Source: Fulvia fulva (lineage: Eukaryota; Ascomycota; Dothideomycetes; Mycosphaerellales; Mycosphaerellaceae). From it: DNA of 64,000 nt. The stretch spans positions 3,286,001-3,350,000 of the forward strand of contig NC_063018.1 of assembly GCF_020509005.1 (NCBI RefSeq). The letters run 5' to 3'. The notes under the pieces are model-generated. The model was not told the origin of the DNA and made no database searches. It saw nothing but the letters and a program-made list of their open reading frames with translations. Positions 44,673-54,135 of the stretch are shown in pieces; within the stretch, counting starts at the first letter, position 1; each line of letters starts with the position of its first letter. A program made the position numbers and the translations under genes.

Positions 44673-44908
44673 GCTAAGTGGTGTGGTTCGGTCACGGTGT
44701 GCTAAGGGTCAGGCATCGACGTTCAGGGGAAGGAGTTTAAGAGGATGTCGAGAATCGAGAATCACGTCTTGTATTCTGTTTGCTATGCTCTTCCTCGGGA
44801 GCATGGCTACGCTCGTTAGCAACACTTTCATGTGCCTCAGCTTAGTCGATGCCTCATGACATTTGTCGCATGTTCTCCTCCTTCGTGCGTACAGCTCCCT
44901 TCATGGCC

Positions 44909-45742
44909 TTACTCAGTATCATCCCCATCAAGCTCGTCGTCGTCTTCGCTCTCTTCGTCTTCCTCTGGGTCCTCATCCTCATCTTTACTCCTAGCCTCCG
45001 CCGCTACATCGATGCCCATATCCTTGATCCTGTTCAACGAGTCCATGCCGGTACCTATATCCATCACCCTCAGCTCTCTTCCACCATTGACCGGCCACCG
45101 CGCTGGCCCATCCAGCTCTGGCGTACCCCATATCGGGCAGTTGAGACACTGCATCCAATGTGCACGATAAGCATCGACCAAGTCGCCCCAGGTGACACCG
45201 TTTGGATTGCTGATGGTAGTGGAAATGTTGCCCGTGACCTCATACCAGTGGTTGTCGCAGTCGAACTCGATCTGAGTCGCTGGTGGCTGCATCACAAGCA
45301 TGTTGCGCCAACTGGCACCCATGCCGAGGAAGTTGACTTGCTGGTATAGCTGCTGGTGCTTCTTGATGAAAGGGTCTGGAGCCACCAGGCCGTAGTGGAT
45401 GATCTCGCCACCGTATGGGAGGGCTGCCAGCATTTCGTCGGCATCTAAGTCGGGGATGAAGACGAAGTCCTTGCTGATGAATGGGTTGTAGACAGGTGAG
45501 ACCGCATCGCCGTCGAGGTTCTTCCAGCCAGGGTTGCGGCCCGTGCTGCGATACGTGCATCTGCCTGGCCTTGGCTGTAGGAAGAGTGCTTCGAGGATGG
45601 AAGACGTGCCGGTGTGCCAGGTGCGGCAGACTCGCTGGCTAACCAGGAGGTCGTGGAGCGGTAGACGAAGGAGAATTTCCTCGAGAAGTTCTGCGACCTG
45701 CCAGACATTCTCAGCGGCTTTGTTCGAGGCTGCGTTGGCCAT
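44909..45742 (-). CDS. F-box protein, cluster member A
   Basis: This is a 277-residue product starting at the ATG at 45740-45742. The N-terminal F-box is VAELLEEILLRLPLHDLLVS then QRVCRTW, followed by the family's LFLQP segment. The middle contains SWRNMLVMQPPATQIEFDCD, then GVTWGDLVDAYRAHW. The last 40 residues are almost pure Asp/Glu. Compared with the genes at 46107 and 47219 the order of blocks is the same, so they are tandem paralogues. It shares a 364-bp divergent promoter region with the gene at 46107. Targets are unknown. Confidence 0.8.
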   Translation of the reverse strand: MANAASNKAAENVWQVAELLEEILLRLPLHDLLVSQRVCRTWHTGTSSILEALFLQPRPGRCTYRSTGRNPGWKNLDGDAVSPVYNPFISKDFVFIPDLDADEMLAALPYGGEIIHYGLVAPDPFIKKHQQLYQQVNFLGMGASWRNMLVMQPPATQIEFDCDNHWYEVTGNISTTISNPNGVTWGDLVDAYRAHWMQCLNCPIWGTPELDGPARWPVNGGRELRVMDIGTGMDSLNRIKDMGIDVAAEARSKDEDEDPEEDEESEDDDELDGDDTE

Positions 45743-46106
45743 TATGTTTGCTGCGTGTCAGTGATGCTGATGTCGGTCGAGAGTCGCCGAAGCCGCTGCA
45801 TACGTAGGTTGTGGTGGTAACCTAGGTTCATCGTGGCAGAAGGCAAGCAAGTTGCAAGGAGCATTTAAGAGGCTCCATCCGCGGTTCATGTCTGATCGAG
45901 CTCGCATGGCCGTGCTTTCTTGGTGGTGAACACCATGTGAGTCCAGAACATCGCCACGACTGTCCAACGAGCTGCGAATTCATTTCTTCCTTCATCAGAT
46001 CCTGTTTACAATCTTCTTGTGCTTGATCGAGGTACTGAACTCACAAACATCAGTCCACTCCACCGCATTGAGACAATCCACGACCACACATCTACGCCGA
46101 AGCAAG
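45743..46106. promoter_or_regulatory. Divergent promoter region of two F-box paralogues
   Basis: This 364-bp interval separates the start codons of oppositely transcribed F-box genes (minus at 45742, plus at 46107). No specific motif is recognised. Confidence 0.5.
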
Positions 46107-46895
46107 ATGGAGACCGCCGCTTGCGATCAGGTCTGGCAGACTGAGGAGCTACGGGACATGATCCTGCTCCATCTTCCGCTCCGACGTCTGCTGACAGTCC
46201 GACAAATATGCAAGGCATGGTGCAACTCTCCGCTAATCAACCAGGTCTTGTTCCTCAACCCCGGACAAGGCCCAAGAATCGAGTACGCGGCGGACGAAGT
46301 GAAGGGAAATGCATGGAAGACGGTCGCTGGTGGTGGAACAGTCTCGCGGACCGACGGAAGACCTATCCTGCACAGCGGTGGACACGAGCTAACCCATAAG
46401 CCCATCGTCAACCTGATTCTCTGCGACTTGGAATTGCTGTACATTGGCTGGGAGGATGGTGCATTTCCAGGCTGCCTGGTCGTGAGAACTTGGGAAGGTC
46501 ACCTGCAGGACACTTCCAGTGGTGAATCCTTCTTACAGATGCAGCTCACATACCCGCCTGCCCAGAAGCTGTCTTTCACGTGTCTCGGTGATGAACTGCT
46601 GCAGAATCTGGATGCTCAGGAAGGTGATGCCGACGAGCCCGAGGACAGCGATTACACCTGGTTCGACGTGACAAAGGACACTGGCGTCACGGTCCGCGAC
46701 CTGATCGAGGCGATGCGAGCTCACTTTCATGGCTGCAGTGTCTGCATGCAAGAAGCCGATGACTCCGAGTTCTTCTGGCGTCTGCACGGTGCTCACAAGC
46801 TCGCTGATCGCGAACGTATGAGATCAGGACACCGTTTGTTAGCGGCGATGAGGAGGCGTACTATCAAGAAGGAGAATCAGAACAGCCGCCCATGA
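46107..46895 (+). CDS. F-box protein, cluster member B
   Basis: The first ATG of the frame is at 46107, giving 262 residues. The F-box is TEELRDMILLHLPLRRLLTV with RQICKAW and LFLNPGQGP after it. The block ESFLQMQLTYPPAQKLSFTC aligns with the SWRNMLVMQPPATQIEFDC block of member A. TGVTVRDLIEAMRAHFHGC aligns with GVTWGDLVDAYRAHWMQC. The C terminus is basic instead of acidic. It is intact, with no intron seen. Confidence 0.8.
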   Translation: METAACDQVWQTEELRDMILLHLPLRRLLTVRQICKAWCNSPLINQVLFLNPGQGPRIEYAADEVKGNAWKTVAGGGTVSRTDGRPILHSGGHELTHKPIVNLILCDLELLYIGWEDGAFPGCLVVRTWEGHLQDTSSGESFLQMQLTYPPAQKLSFTCLGDELLQNLDAQEGDADEPEDSDYTWFDVTKDTGVTVRDLIEAMRAHFHGCSVCMQEADDSEFFWRLHGAHKLADRERMRSGHRLLAAMRRRTIKKENQNSRP

Positions 46896-47218
46896 GGTCA
46901 CTCGAAGAGCAGAGGTTGGGACTGAAGGGGTCAAGCTAGATAGTGAGTGTGCCGCGCGTTGTCGCCCGTACCAGAAAATCCAGTTGGCCTGAAGGCGAAA
47001 GTACAGAATTGCTTGGTTATTATCTGGATGTTGAAAAAGTAGTCGCGGCGCGGCAGGGTATCTCCTTCAAAGCACAGTATCCATGCACGTTTGTGACGCT
47101 CTCATCACTTTCAGACCATAATATGTTCGGCAAAGCCGCAAGCGCTTTCATCGCGCAGCCGCTTCGTCCACCTCGTTCATGATGTCATATTCCTCGCCCT
47201 CGTTCTCGCGCTCGTACA
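46896..47218. other. Intergenic region
   Basis: Nothing is recognised in these 323 bases between convergent F-box genes B and C. Confidence 0.5.
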
Positions 47219-48037
47219 TCATTCCTCGCTCGGCTGTTCTCGAGTCTGCTCCCGCGCAGGTGCTCTGATGGAGGCCGTGATCTCGTCTAGGATCTCTTGA
47301 CCACTAGCAGAGGACGACATGATGCGAGTGTTGTTGATGCCGTCGAAGAACCACTTTCTCTCGGGTTCCCAATCGGCATCCCACTCGTCAGGAAAGTGAC
47401 CACACTCAGGATCATCGTAGTAGTGCATCTCGAACAAGTTGATCAGGTCGCCCACAGTGATGCCCTCCACGTTTCGAATGTGATAGATCTCGCCGTGGGT
47501 GTCAACGGGAACGTAGCCTCCGTGGGTAGTATCGTACGTGTTCCGGTCGCACGATACTTGGAATCCTTTGCAGGTGAACTGCACTTCTGTAGTAGCCGGC
47601 TGCGTGAGCTGCATCTTGCGTCAAGAGGCATCAGAGCGATAGAATGTTTCGGGAGGCGCGGCCAGCGGCCAGACTTTCGATGGGAGGTAGATCTCTGTAA
47701 GGAGACCACGCTCGAGAATCGAGGTCCGGCCTACTGCCTGTTGCTTATAGAAGCCCGACAGGAATGGGTTGAGGATAGGATGGTTGGTGAGCGGTCCTGT
47801 TGCTGTCTCGTTGGTGCCCATCTTCCACCAACCATATCCTGTGTAGAAGATGCGCGTGTCGGTCGGTCGGAGGAAGACGGCCTCAGCGACCTCTTCGGAG
47901 TCACGCCAGCCCTTACAAACACGCCTTACGAGTAGAAGCTCTCTGAGTGGCAGCTGGAGTAGGATGTTGTCGCAGAGCTCCTTGATTGCCCAAACTCGCG
48001 AGCATGTCGCTGATGATGAGTTATTCGCGGTAGCCAT
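47219..48037 (-). pseudogene. F-box gene, cluster member C, interrupted by one stop
   Basis: The first frame (48037 down to 47621) carries the F-box, KELCDNILLQLPLRELLLV with RRVCKGW and VFLRPTDTR. It stops at a TGA at 47621-47623. The same frame continues without shift from 47620 to 47219 as RKMQLTQPATTEVQFTC, then GITVGDLINLFEMHYYDDPEC, matching members A and B block for block. At the stop, member A has Trp (SWRNM), so TGG to TGA is the likely change. Apart from this codon the 272-codon gene looks intact. It is a fresh pseudogene, an assembly error, or a stop that is recoded. Confidence 0.78.
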
Positions 48038-48604
48038 GGTCCTCGGTGTTGGCTGTCTGCTCTCTGTAGCGTACGGAGACTTCTGCTAGCTGGTATTTGT
48101 AGCGCTGCTACCTTTGAATGGGTGAAGAAGAGTCTAGAATACAGGAGCACCGTGGAGGAGAAATCGAGGCCGAGATCTGGAAAGGTGTGGGTCCGTACGG
48201 CACGATCTTGTGTTTTCGGCAGCCTGGAGTGCCGCTCAATTGAGGTTTCTGCATGGGCTAGTATCTACATCCCGCGACAGATATACTGCAGGACGATGCG
48301 AGGATGCGAGAGCTGGTGGCAGTCCGCGATATGACCATGCGGAACGACGAGGCACGGTCGATACATGAGAGAGTTTTCAATGATCGGATGATTGACGCCA
48401 CGAGAGCAGGGTCGTAAGCCTACGCCGTTTCGCAGTCAAGCGGAGGTCTTGACCACAGATGAGTGCGCGCCGCAGTCGCAGATCAGCTTACCGGCAGAGC
48501 TCGTAGGTATTGGTCCACATCTCGAACGGTATGCCGGTGGTATCAGAGCAATACGACTTCGCGGAGGCATCACCGCCGAGAATGACAGAATGGCCGTCCT
48601 CTAG
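48038..48604. other. Intergenic region
   Basis: No gene is recognised in 567 bases. Confidence 0.5.
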
Positions 48605-49909
48605 CTACCACAGTAGCTCCACGTTCGCGATAGGTGCAACGTCGCCTTCGAGTTCGTGGTGATATCGGTCCATATGCTCCATCGGGCGTCTGTGCCAGTA
48701 ACTCACAAAGCTCTGTGCTGCGCCTTCTGTGTGAAATCCGACAATGTACACAGGATTCGGCGTACGTAGCTTCCGTCGCTCGCTTGCTCCAGCTGCCTCC
48801 ATCAACAATGCCGCTCCATCTCTTTCCGCCTCCTCCTTCTGGGATGCTGATTTGGTATCATCGACGGCCTGCTCGGCATAAACACTTTCGTCCATCGCAG
48901 AGACTTTCGGTTGAGGCTCCCATTTGGTAACCTTGACATTGATGTTGTTGCCGCCTGACCAGCTCAGAGACCTGGCCTGAGCACTTTCCATTATGATGTG
49001 GCGAATGCCACCGGCTTGGATTTGCGGGCCCTCGAGGGTGAGACGTACTTCGAAGGGCATCTTGTCCGGGCGCTTGACAATACTAGGATACCCCTCGTAT
49101 TTAATTATAGATCGGACGACTGGTGTCATTGGAGGCCTCAATTGCCTTAGCTCCAGTTTCTGCCATGGCGGGACCAAGCTGTATGCCTGAATCGCAGAAT
49201 GTAGGTCTAATCCTTCCACCATATATCCGGGGGGTGGAGGTACAGGTGATGTGATCGAGCTTGGTGCATGCATGGCCGCAAGTTTGTGGATACGTGAGAC
49301 ATGGCCCTGGTACATGAAAGCGCTCAGAGTTGATGAAAACAGCAAAAAGTAGTGGTTCTCCCGGGCCAGAGTTGCCAGATTGCGGCCAGGTATGACTTTC
49401 AGGATGTCTCCCTCCTGGAGAGTCCAGCCTTCGATATGTCGTCCTTGTGGAATGAGACGGCGGAAGTCTTCCTCAGTCAGGTTATTGCTGGCATTTCGCA
49501 AGACGAGCACACTGGTCCCTGGGCTTGCCTGGGCTGCTTCTGCGTGCAGTCGTTGTGCTATGAATGATTTTCTGGGCGAATCCTGCTGTACGACCTTGGT
49601 AATGGTTGGAGTTTGTGTCCGAGATTCTATGGGCAGGCGAGGAATCTCGCGTGAGGCATTCTGTTGGGCTTCATAGCGTTTGGACTCTTCTGGGAACAGC
49701 TGCTCAACCAAAGAGGGCTTCCTATTTTCTGTTTGGGTCGTTGTGTTGGCGGCACGCTTCACGGCGTACTTTGAGTTGGCTCTCTCCCGATGGCCTCGCG
49801 ATGGTCTGCCGACATTCTGGTCACTTCTCCATCGGCAGGTTTGGCCGAGTGTGCCTTCGGTCAACGATCGCCACGCGACGCGCCTCGACCAACGCTGCGT
49901 CTTGAGCAT
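48605..49909 (-). CDS. Mitochondrial-type protein of unknown function
   Basis: The ATG at 49907-49909 gives 434 residues. The N terminus (MLKTQRWSRRVAWRSL) is basic and lacks acidic residues for 16 positions, like a mitochondrial presequence. A central block, TSVLVLRNASNNLTEEDFRR through PGRNLATLARENHYFLLFSS, has the look of an RRM-like or alpha-beta module. The ending (PNPVYIVGFHTEGAAQSFVS and YWHRRPM) again resembles an RRM strand-helix pair. I do not recognise a named family. A role in mitochondrial RNA or translation is a guess. Confidence 0.65.
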   Translation of the reverse strand: MLKTQRWSRRVAWRSLTEGTLGQTCRWRSDQNVGRPSRGHRERANSKYAVKRAANTTTQTENRKPSLVEQLFPEESKRYEAQQNASREIPRLPIESRTQTPTITKVVQQDSPRKSFIAQRLHAEAAQASPGTSVLVLRNASNNLTEEDFRRLIPQGRHIEGWTLQEGDILKVIPGRNLATLARENHYFLLFSSTLSAFMYQGHVSRIHKLAAMHAPSSITSPVPPPPGYMVEGLDLHSAIQAYSLVPPWQKLELRQLRPPMTPVVRSIIKYEGYPSIVKRPDKMPFEVRLTLEGPQIQAGGIRHIIMESAQARSLSWSGGNNINVKVTKWEPQPKVSAMDESVYAEQAVDDTKSASQKEEAERDGAALLMEAAGASERRKLRTPNPVYIVGFHTEGAAQSFVSYWHRRPMEHMDRYHHELEGDVAPIANVELLW

Positions 49910-50410
49910 CAATCAAGTGTTATCGCAAGGGGATGTGGCCTGATGTCGAAGCTGCGATGTTGCTTCATCAGCATTGGGGAGCAGCTGAAGTTCTCGCACG
50001 TTGCCGAGAGACCGAAAGAGGACCCATCTCCTCCAGGCTACATCAGACCGCGGGCAAGGCCACCAAATTTTTGACGCTAACCTTATTAGATTGGATGCCT
50101 CAGGTGTCAAAGATTTGAGGGACCGTGCAGAACTCGTGGCTTAGACTACCAGCATCTTCGGCCACGGCCTGACGGGTCACGAAGCATGCTAAAAGGAGAT
50201 CAAGCAACGAGGACAACGATCAGAGCCTTGCCGGGGTCGCCATCGCTCGTGTGGCGAGATGTGGCCACAGTGATGGCGGCGCCATGAGCGATCGAGCAAG
50301 AACGCCAATGCGGTGCCGTGATGTCGGCGGCCGAATTAACTGTCCATCAATCTCAATTAATACACGGGCGCCCGACTGTTTAGTAGATACTGCCTGACCC
50401 TCCTAAGTTC

Positions 50411-50477
50411 TAACCCTCCCTAACCACCCTAACCACTAACCCTTACCCTCCTAACCCCTAACCCTTATCCCCTACCC
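50411..50477. repeat. Degenerate interstitial telomere-like CCCTAA repeats
   Basis: About 67 bases of C-rich repeats with variants CCCTAA, CCCTAACCA, CCCTTA and CCTAACCCC. The fungal telomere unit is TTAGGG/CCCTAA, so this resembles an eroded interstitial telomere tract. A perfect palindrome ACCCGTACGGGT (50474-50485) abuts it. Confidence 0.7.
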
Positions 50478-50510
50478 GTACGGGTCTTATATATAGCCTC
50501 GATAAGCGTT

Positions 50511-50534
50511 AAGCTCAAGTTGAAGCTCAAGTTG
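50511..50534. repeat. 12-bp perfect tandem duplication
   Basis: AAGCTCAAGTTG occurs twice in tandem (50511-50522 and 50523-50534), close to the telomere-like tract. Confidence 0.85.
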
Positions 50535-51201
50535 TCGCCCAAATTCCAGGGTCCAGTTCTTAGACCTAGGAATATCTAGCGCAGTACGAGTAGCCGAGTG
50601 TGGTGTACGAGTATGGTGCCCCTAGACACTCGGGGAAAAGTCCTGCACACAACCCGAGATTTTCGCTCGCTGTCACAGGCTCTTGAACGTGGAAGATCAG
50701 CAACTACTCTTCCAACATCTACTTGCAGGACTGCATAGGATCGATTACGGCAACGAAACAGCGGGGACGTTGTTGCTAACCTCCCAACCTGACCAAGCTC
50801 TCCTGGTACTCGAAAAGCTACAAGCCGGAGTCACGATATTCTACATCGCCTCTCTGAAACCCTGCGCGCTCGAAGAACGATCAGAGTTTGGTATCGCAGA
50901 GCGACCTCACTGCAGCATAGTGCGCGCTTGTGCATAGAGAGCCCTTGTGAAGTTGTATCGCCTTCCTACTGGTTTCAGCTTTCCGCGACTTCCACTCGTA
51001 GCGTGGCGTCCACGCGACCGCTCCTTCCAGCACAGACAACACCTCAACCTTAATTCTACTTGTTCCTTCCAAGTCAGAAGCTCGAAGCTCCGAGACCTTC
51101 GCGTGGCGCCTGCCTAAGACATCTCTTACCCCTGATCGCGCCTGCCTCGGATCTACGATTGCGCGGGAAGGAGCGAGTATAATAAGAACTGCAAGCCCAC
51201 C

Positions 51202-53814
51202 ATGTCTGACCAGACCGCGACCTCGACACCCCAGGCTGCGAACCCACAGAAGAAGACGGGCAAGATGCACGTCAACGACGCACTCCACGTTGTCGTCCGA
51301 CTCACTCAATCTAAAGGACTGGAAGGGGCCTTCCGTGTGCAGGTGCTACCAGAGAGCTTGCAGCAGGCAGGCCTGACTACTGGTGATTTGTGCGAAATCT
51401 CCAATGAAGAAGGCACGACTGGCTATGGAATTGCGTGGAGAGCTGACGACAAGATCAATCGACCGAAGAACAGACCTGCTAAGATTACAGAGATCTTTCA
51501 GAGCGCATTTGGGTTCGAAGAAGGCTCGAAGGTCACCATTTCTCGGACTACCTCACAGATCCACCGAGCCGACCGAATTGTGCTGTCAGACGTGTCCCCG
51601 CAGGAGTATATCAGCTCGAATGAGGCTGACGATGGACTGTGGCAGGCTCGTGTAATTGGACTTTTCGCGGCTTGTGAGGGGATCGCACCTGGCATCACAT
51701 TCGATGTTACGAAGCGAAAGTCCAAGAAGCGATTCTTCGTTGAGAGTGTCGAGGCTGCGAACGCACCCAACGACTCCTTGTTTAGATATGAGGATCAAAC
51801 AACTCTCGTCTTCCGCGATAGCGCTCTCGATGGCAATGCCAACGGCTTGGCTACTCATGCGACAGATGAGCCAACAAATGGTGTCCGTGACCGTGGGATT
51901 GCCAACTTTCCCAGTCTGAGGACGATCGATGTGCGCTCTCGTCTCAACATGGATCGCATCGGTGGGTTACTCGAGCAATGTCAGAAGCTCAACTCTCAAC
52001 TACGCCGCGTATTAAGCAACCACCAAGCCCTCACTAGATACGCCTCAAGGTGTCCTAACCCAGCAGTCCTGCTGCACGGCTATGGAGGCACTGGGAAGAC
52101 AATGTTACTGGAGAGACTTGCCGAGTGCGGCTTCAAGAAGGTCGTCCGTCTCAACCGATCTGTCCTCAACGGTGGTAGCGTGGCGAAGAACCAAGCTGTC
52201 ATCGAGAATAGCTTCCAGGAAGCGATTGATAGCCAGCCTTCCTTGATCATCATTGACAATCTCGAAAAGCTGGCTCCTGCCGAAGATATTGCCTACGCCA
52301 CAGTCCTCGCCACCAACATGCGTCGTGTTCAGGACAGCCGGGTCATGATCGCTGGTGCTACCAGGGCGCTATCCAGCGTCGAGGCGTCTCTTTTCGACGA
52401 TGACTGCTTCTCAAGGCTTATCGAACTACATATTCCTGATCTCAGAGCGAGAGAACAAATCCTGAACGTCCTACAGCACAAGCCAGCATTTGCACAGGAC
52501 TCATTATCTACGAGAATCGCGGCACGGACACATGGCTTCACAGGTCGTGACCTCGCTAGACTTCGCAAAACCGCTGCGATCTACGCCGCTGATCGTTTCG
52601 ACGTGGAAGAGGAAGAAATGGCCGTGGCACGCTCTCCAACACCGCCTGCATACACCAATGTGGTGTCTCCAAACGACAACAGCCCGCCGAACGCACGAAA
52701 TGGCGACGAGGGTGATGTACTGCTCTGCGATTTCGAGATTGCGCTTCAAGAAGTGAAGCCGACTGCACTACGCGAGATCTTTACCGAGAAGCCTAAGACA
52801 TCGTGGACCGACATTGGAGGGTCTCGCAAGGTCAAAGAAAGCTTCGACAAGGTGATTGGGTGGCCGCTGCAGCAAAAAGAGCTCCTCGCCAAGTTCCAGT
52901 ATCAACCTCCGAAGGGCGCGCTTCTGTATGGTCCGCCAGGCTGTTCGAAAACACTCACTGCTCAAGCTGTTGCAAACATGTACAACTTCAACTTTATCGC
53001 TGTCAAGGGTGCAGAATTGGTCAGCATGTACGTCGGAGAATCGGAGAGGGCTATTCGAGAGGTGAGTGACCTGAGGACACAGGGTTTCATGATCATGGCT
53101 TGGAAGGGCTTCTTTTTGTCGAGAGCCGCTAGCGCCGACTGCTTGCTTCGCTCACATGCAAAGCTGTTGTCGAAGCTGCTCACGCATGCTTGCGGACCTC
53201 AAAATCCACTCTAGTCGTTGAGATTGTGTGGCAGCGGCACCAAATCTTTTTGCAGGAACGCTTACTGACATACATCTTAGGTCTTCCGTAAAGCTCGCAC
53301 AGCAGCGCCGTGTGTCATCTTCTTCGACGAAATCGACGCGATCGGCTCTGATCGCGACAGCGGCACCCGGGGGCTGAACGTCCTCACCACCCTGCTCAAC
53401 GAAATGGACGGATTCGAGTCACTGCGCGATGTCTTCATACTAGCAGCAACCAACAAGCCCGAGACACTTGATCCCGCGTTGATGCGACCAGGACGATTTG
53501 ACTCGCATGTCTATCTAGGACCACCGAACGAACTTGCTCGAATGGAGATACTGAACATCGCGACGCGCAACGTAGCACTGGCCAGCGACATAAGCTTCGA
53601 CACCCTGGTCGCAGACACGGCTGGCTATTCTGGTGCTGAGATGGTCAGAATCTGTCAATCCGCGAAGGAGCCTGCGATTGAGAGAGCAATGCGCGGAGAG
53701 GATGCTAGGGTCACTGCTGCTGACTTCGAAGGCGTACTGGCAGTGACGCGGCGGGGTATCACACAGGAGATGCTGGATGCATATGAAGCGTTTTCGGCCA
53801 AGAAAGATGCGTAG
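51202..53814 (+). CDS. AFG2/SPATA5-like two-domain AAA ATPase
   Basis: One intron (53062-53280, 219 nt) joins GESERAIRE to VFRKARTAAPCVIFFDEIDA. The product is about 797 residues. An N-terminal Cdc48-like region precedes two AAA modules. D1 has Walker A GYGGTGKT near residue 292 but a Walker B of SLIIIDNLEKL, with Asn in place of the catalytic Glu. D2 has GPPGCSKT near 576, typical of Afg2/SPATA5, and a full FFDEIDAI with the ATNKPETLDPALMRPGRFD arginine-finger region. AFG2 strips a maturation factor from pre-60S ribosomes. The degenerate D1 makes this either a divergent AFG2 or a related paralogue, so I leave the symbol blank. Confidence 0.82.
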
Positions 53815-54135
53815 AAGCTACAATTACGATAGCCGCGCTTGCAGACTCTCGGTGCATCGAATATATATGCTCACATCCCCAATACTCGACTGAACGCCAG
53901 GGTGCCAGCATGTCTTTCGTCCTGATTTGAACGGTATGGAGCAGAGAGATGGGAATTGGCCTTTGAACACTTGGGGCGCTCTAAGAATTTGACTCCCGGG
54001 GCCAAGCTTCATGGCTGGGTAATGATGGCCAGGTCAACAGCTATCAGCATGGACTGTCGCACAGATGTGGGGAGCAACCTCCGTTATGACTCTCTCAGGC
54101 GTCAGCTTGTTTGACGAAGGTAATCTATTCAACGG
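53815..54135. other. Intergenic region
   Basis: Nothing is recognised in these 321 bases. Confidence 0.5.

Larger units (their letters stand above)
49910..51201. other. Intergenic region with telomere-like repeats
   Basis: This 1.3-kb interval contains degenerate CCCTAA repeats (50411-50477), a 12-bp palindrome (50474-50485) and a 12-bp tandem duplication (50511-50534). No gene is recognised. Confidence 0.5.
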
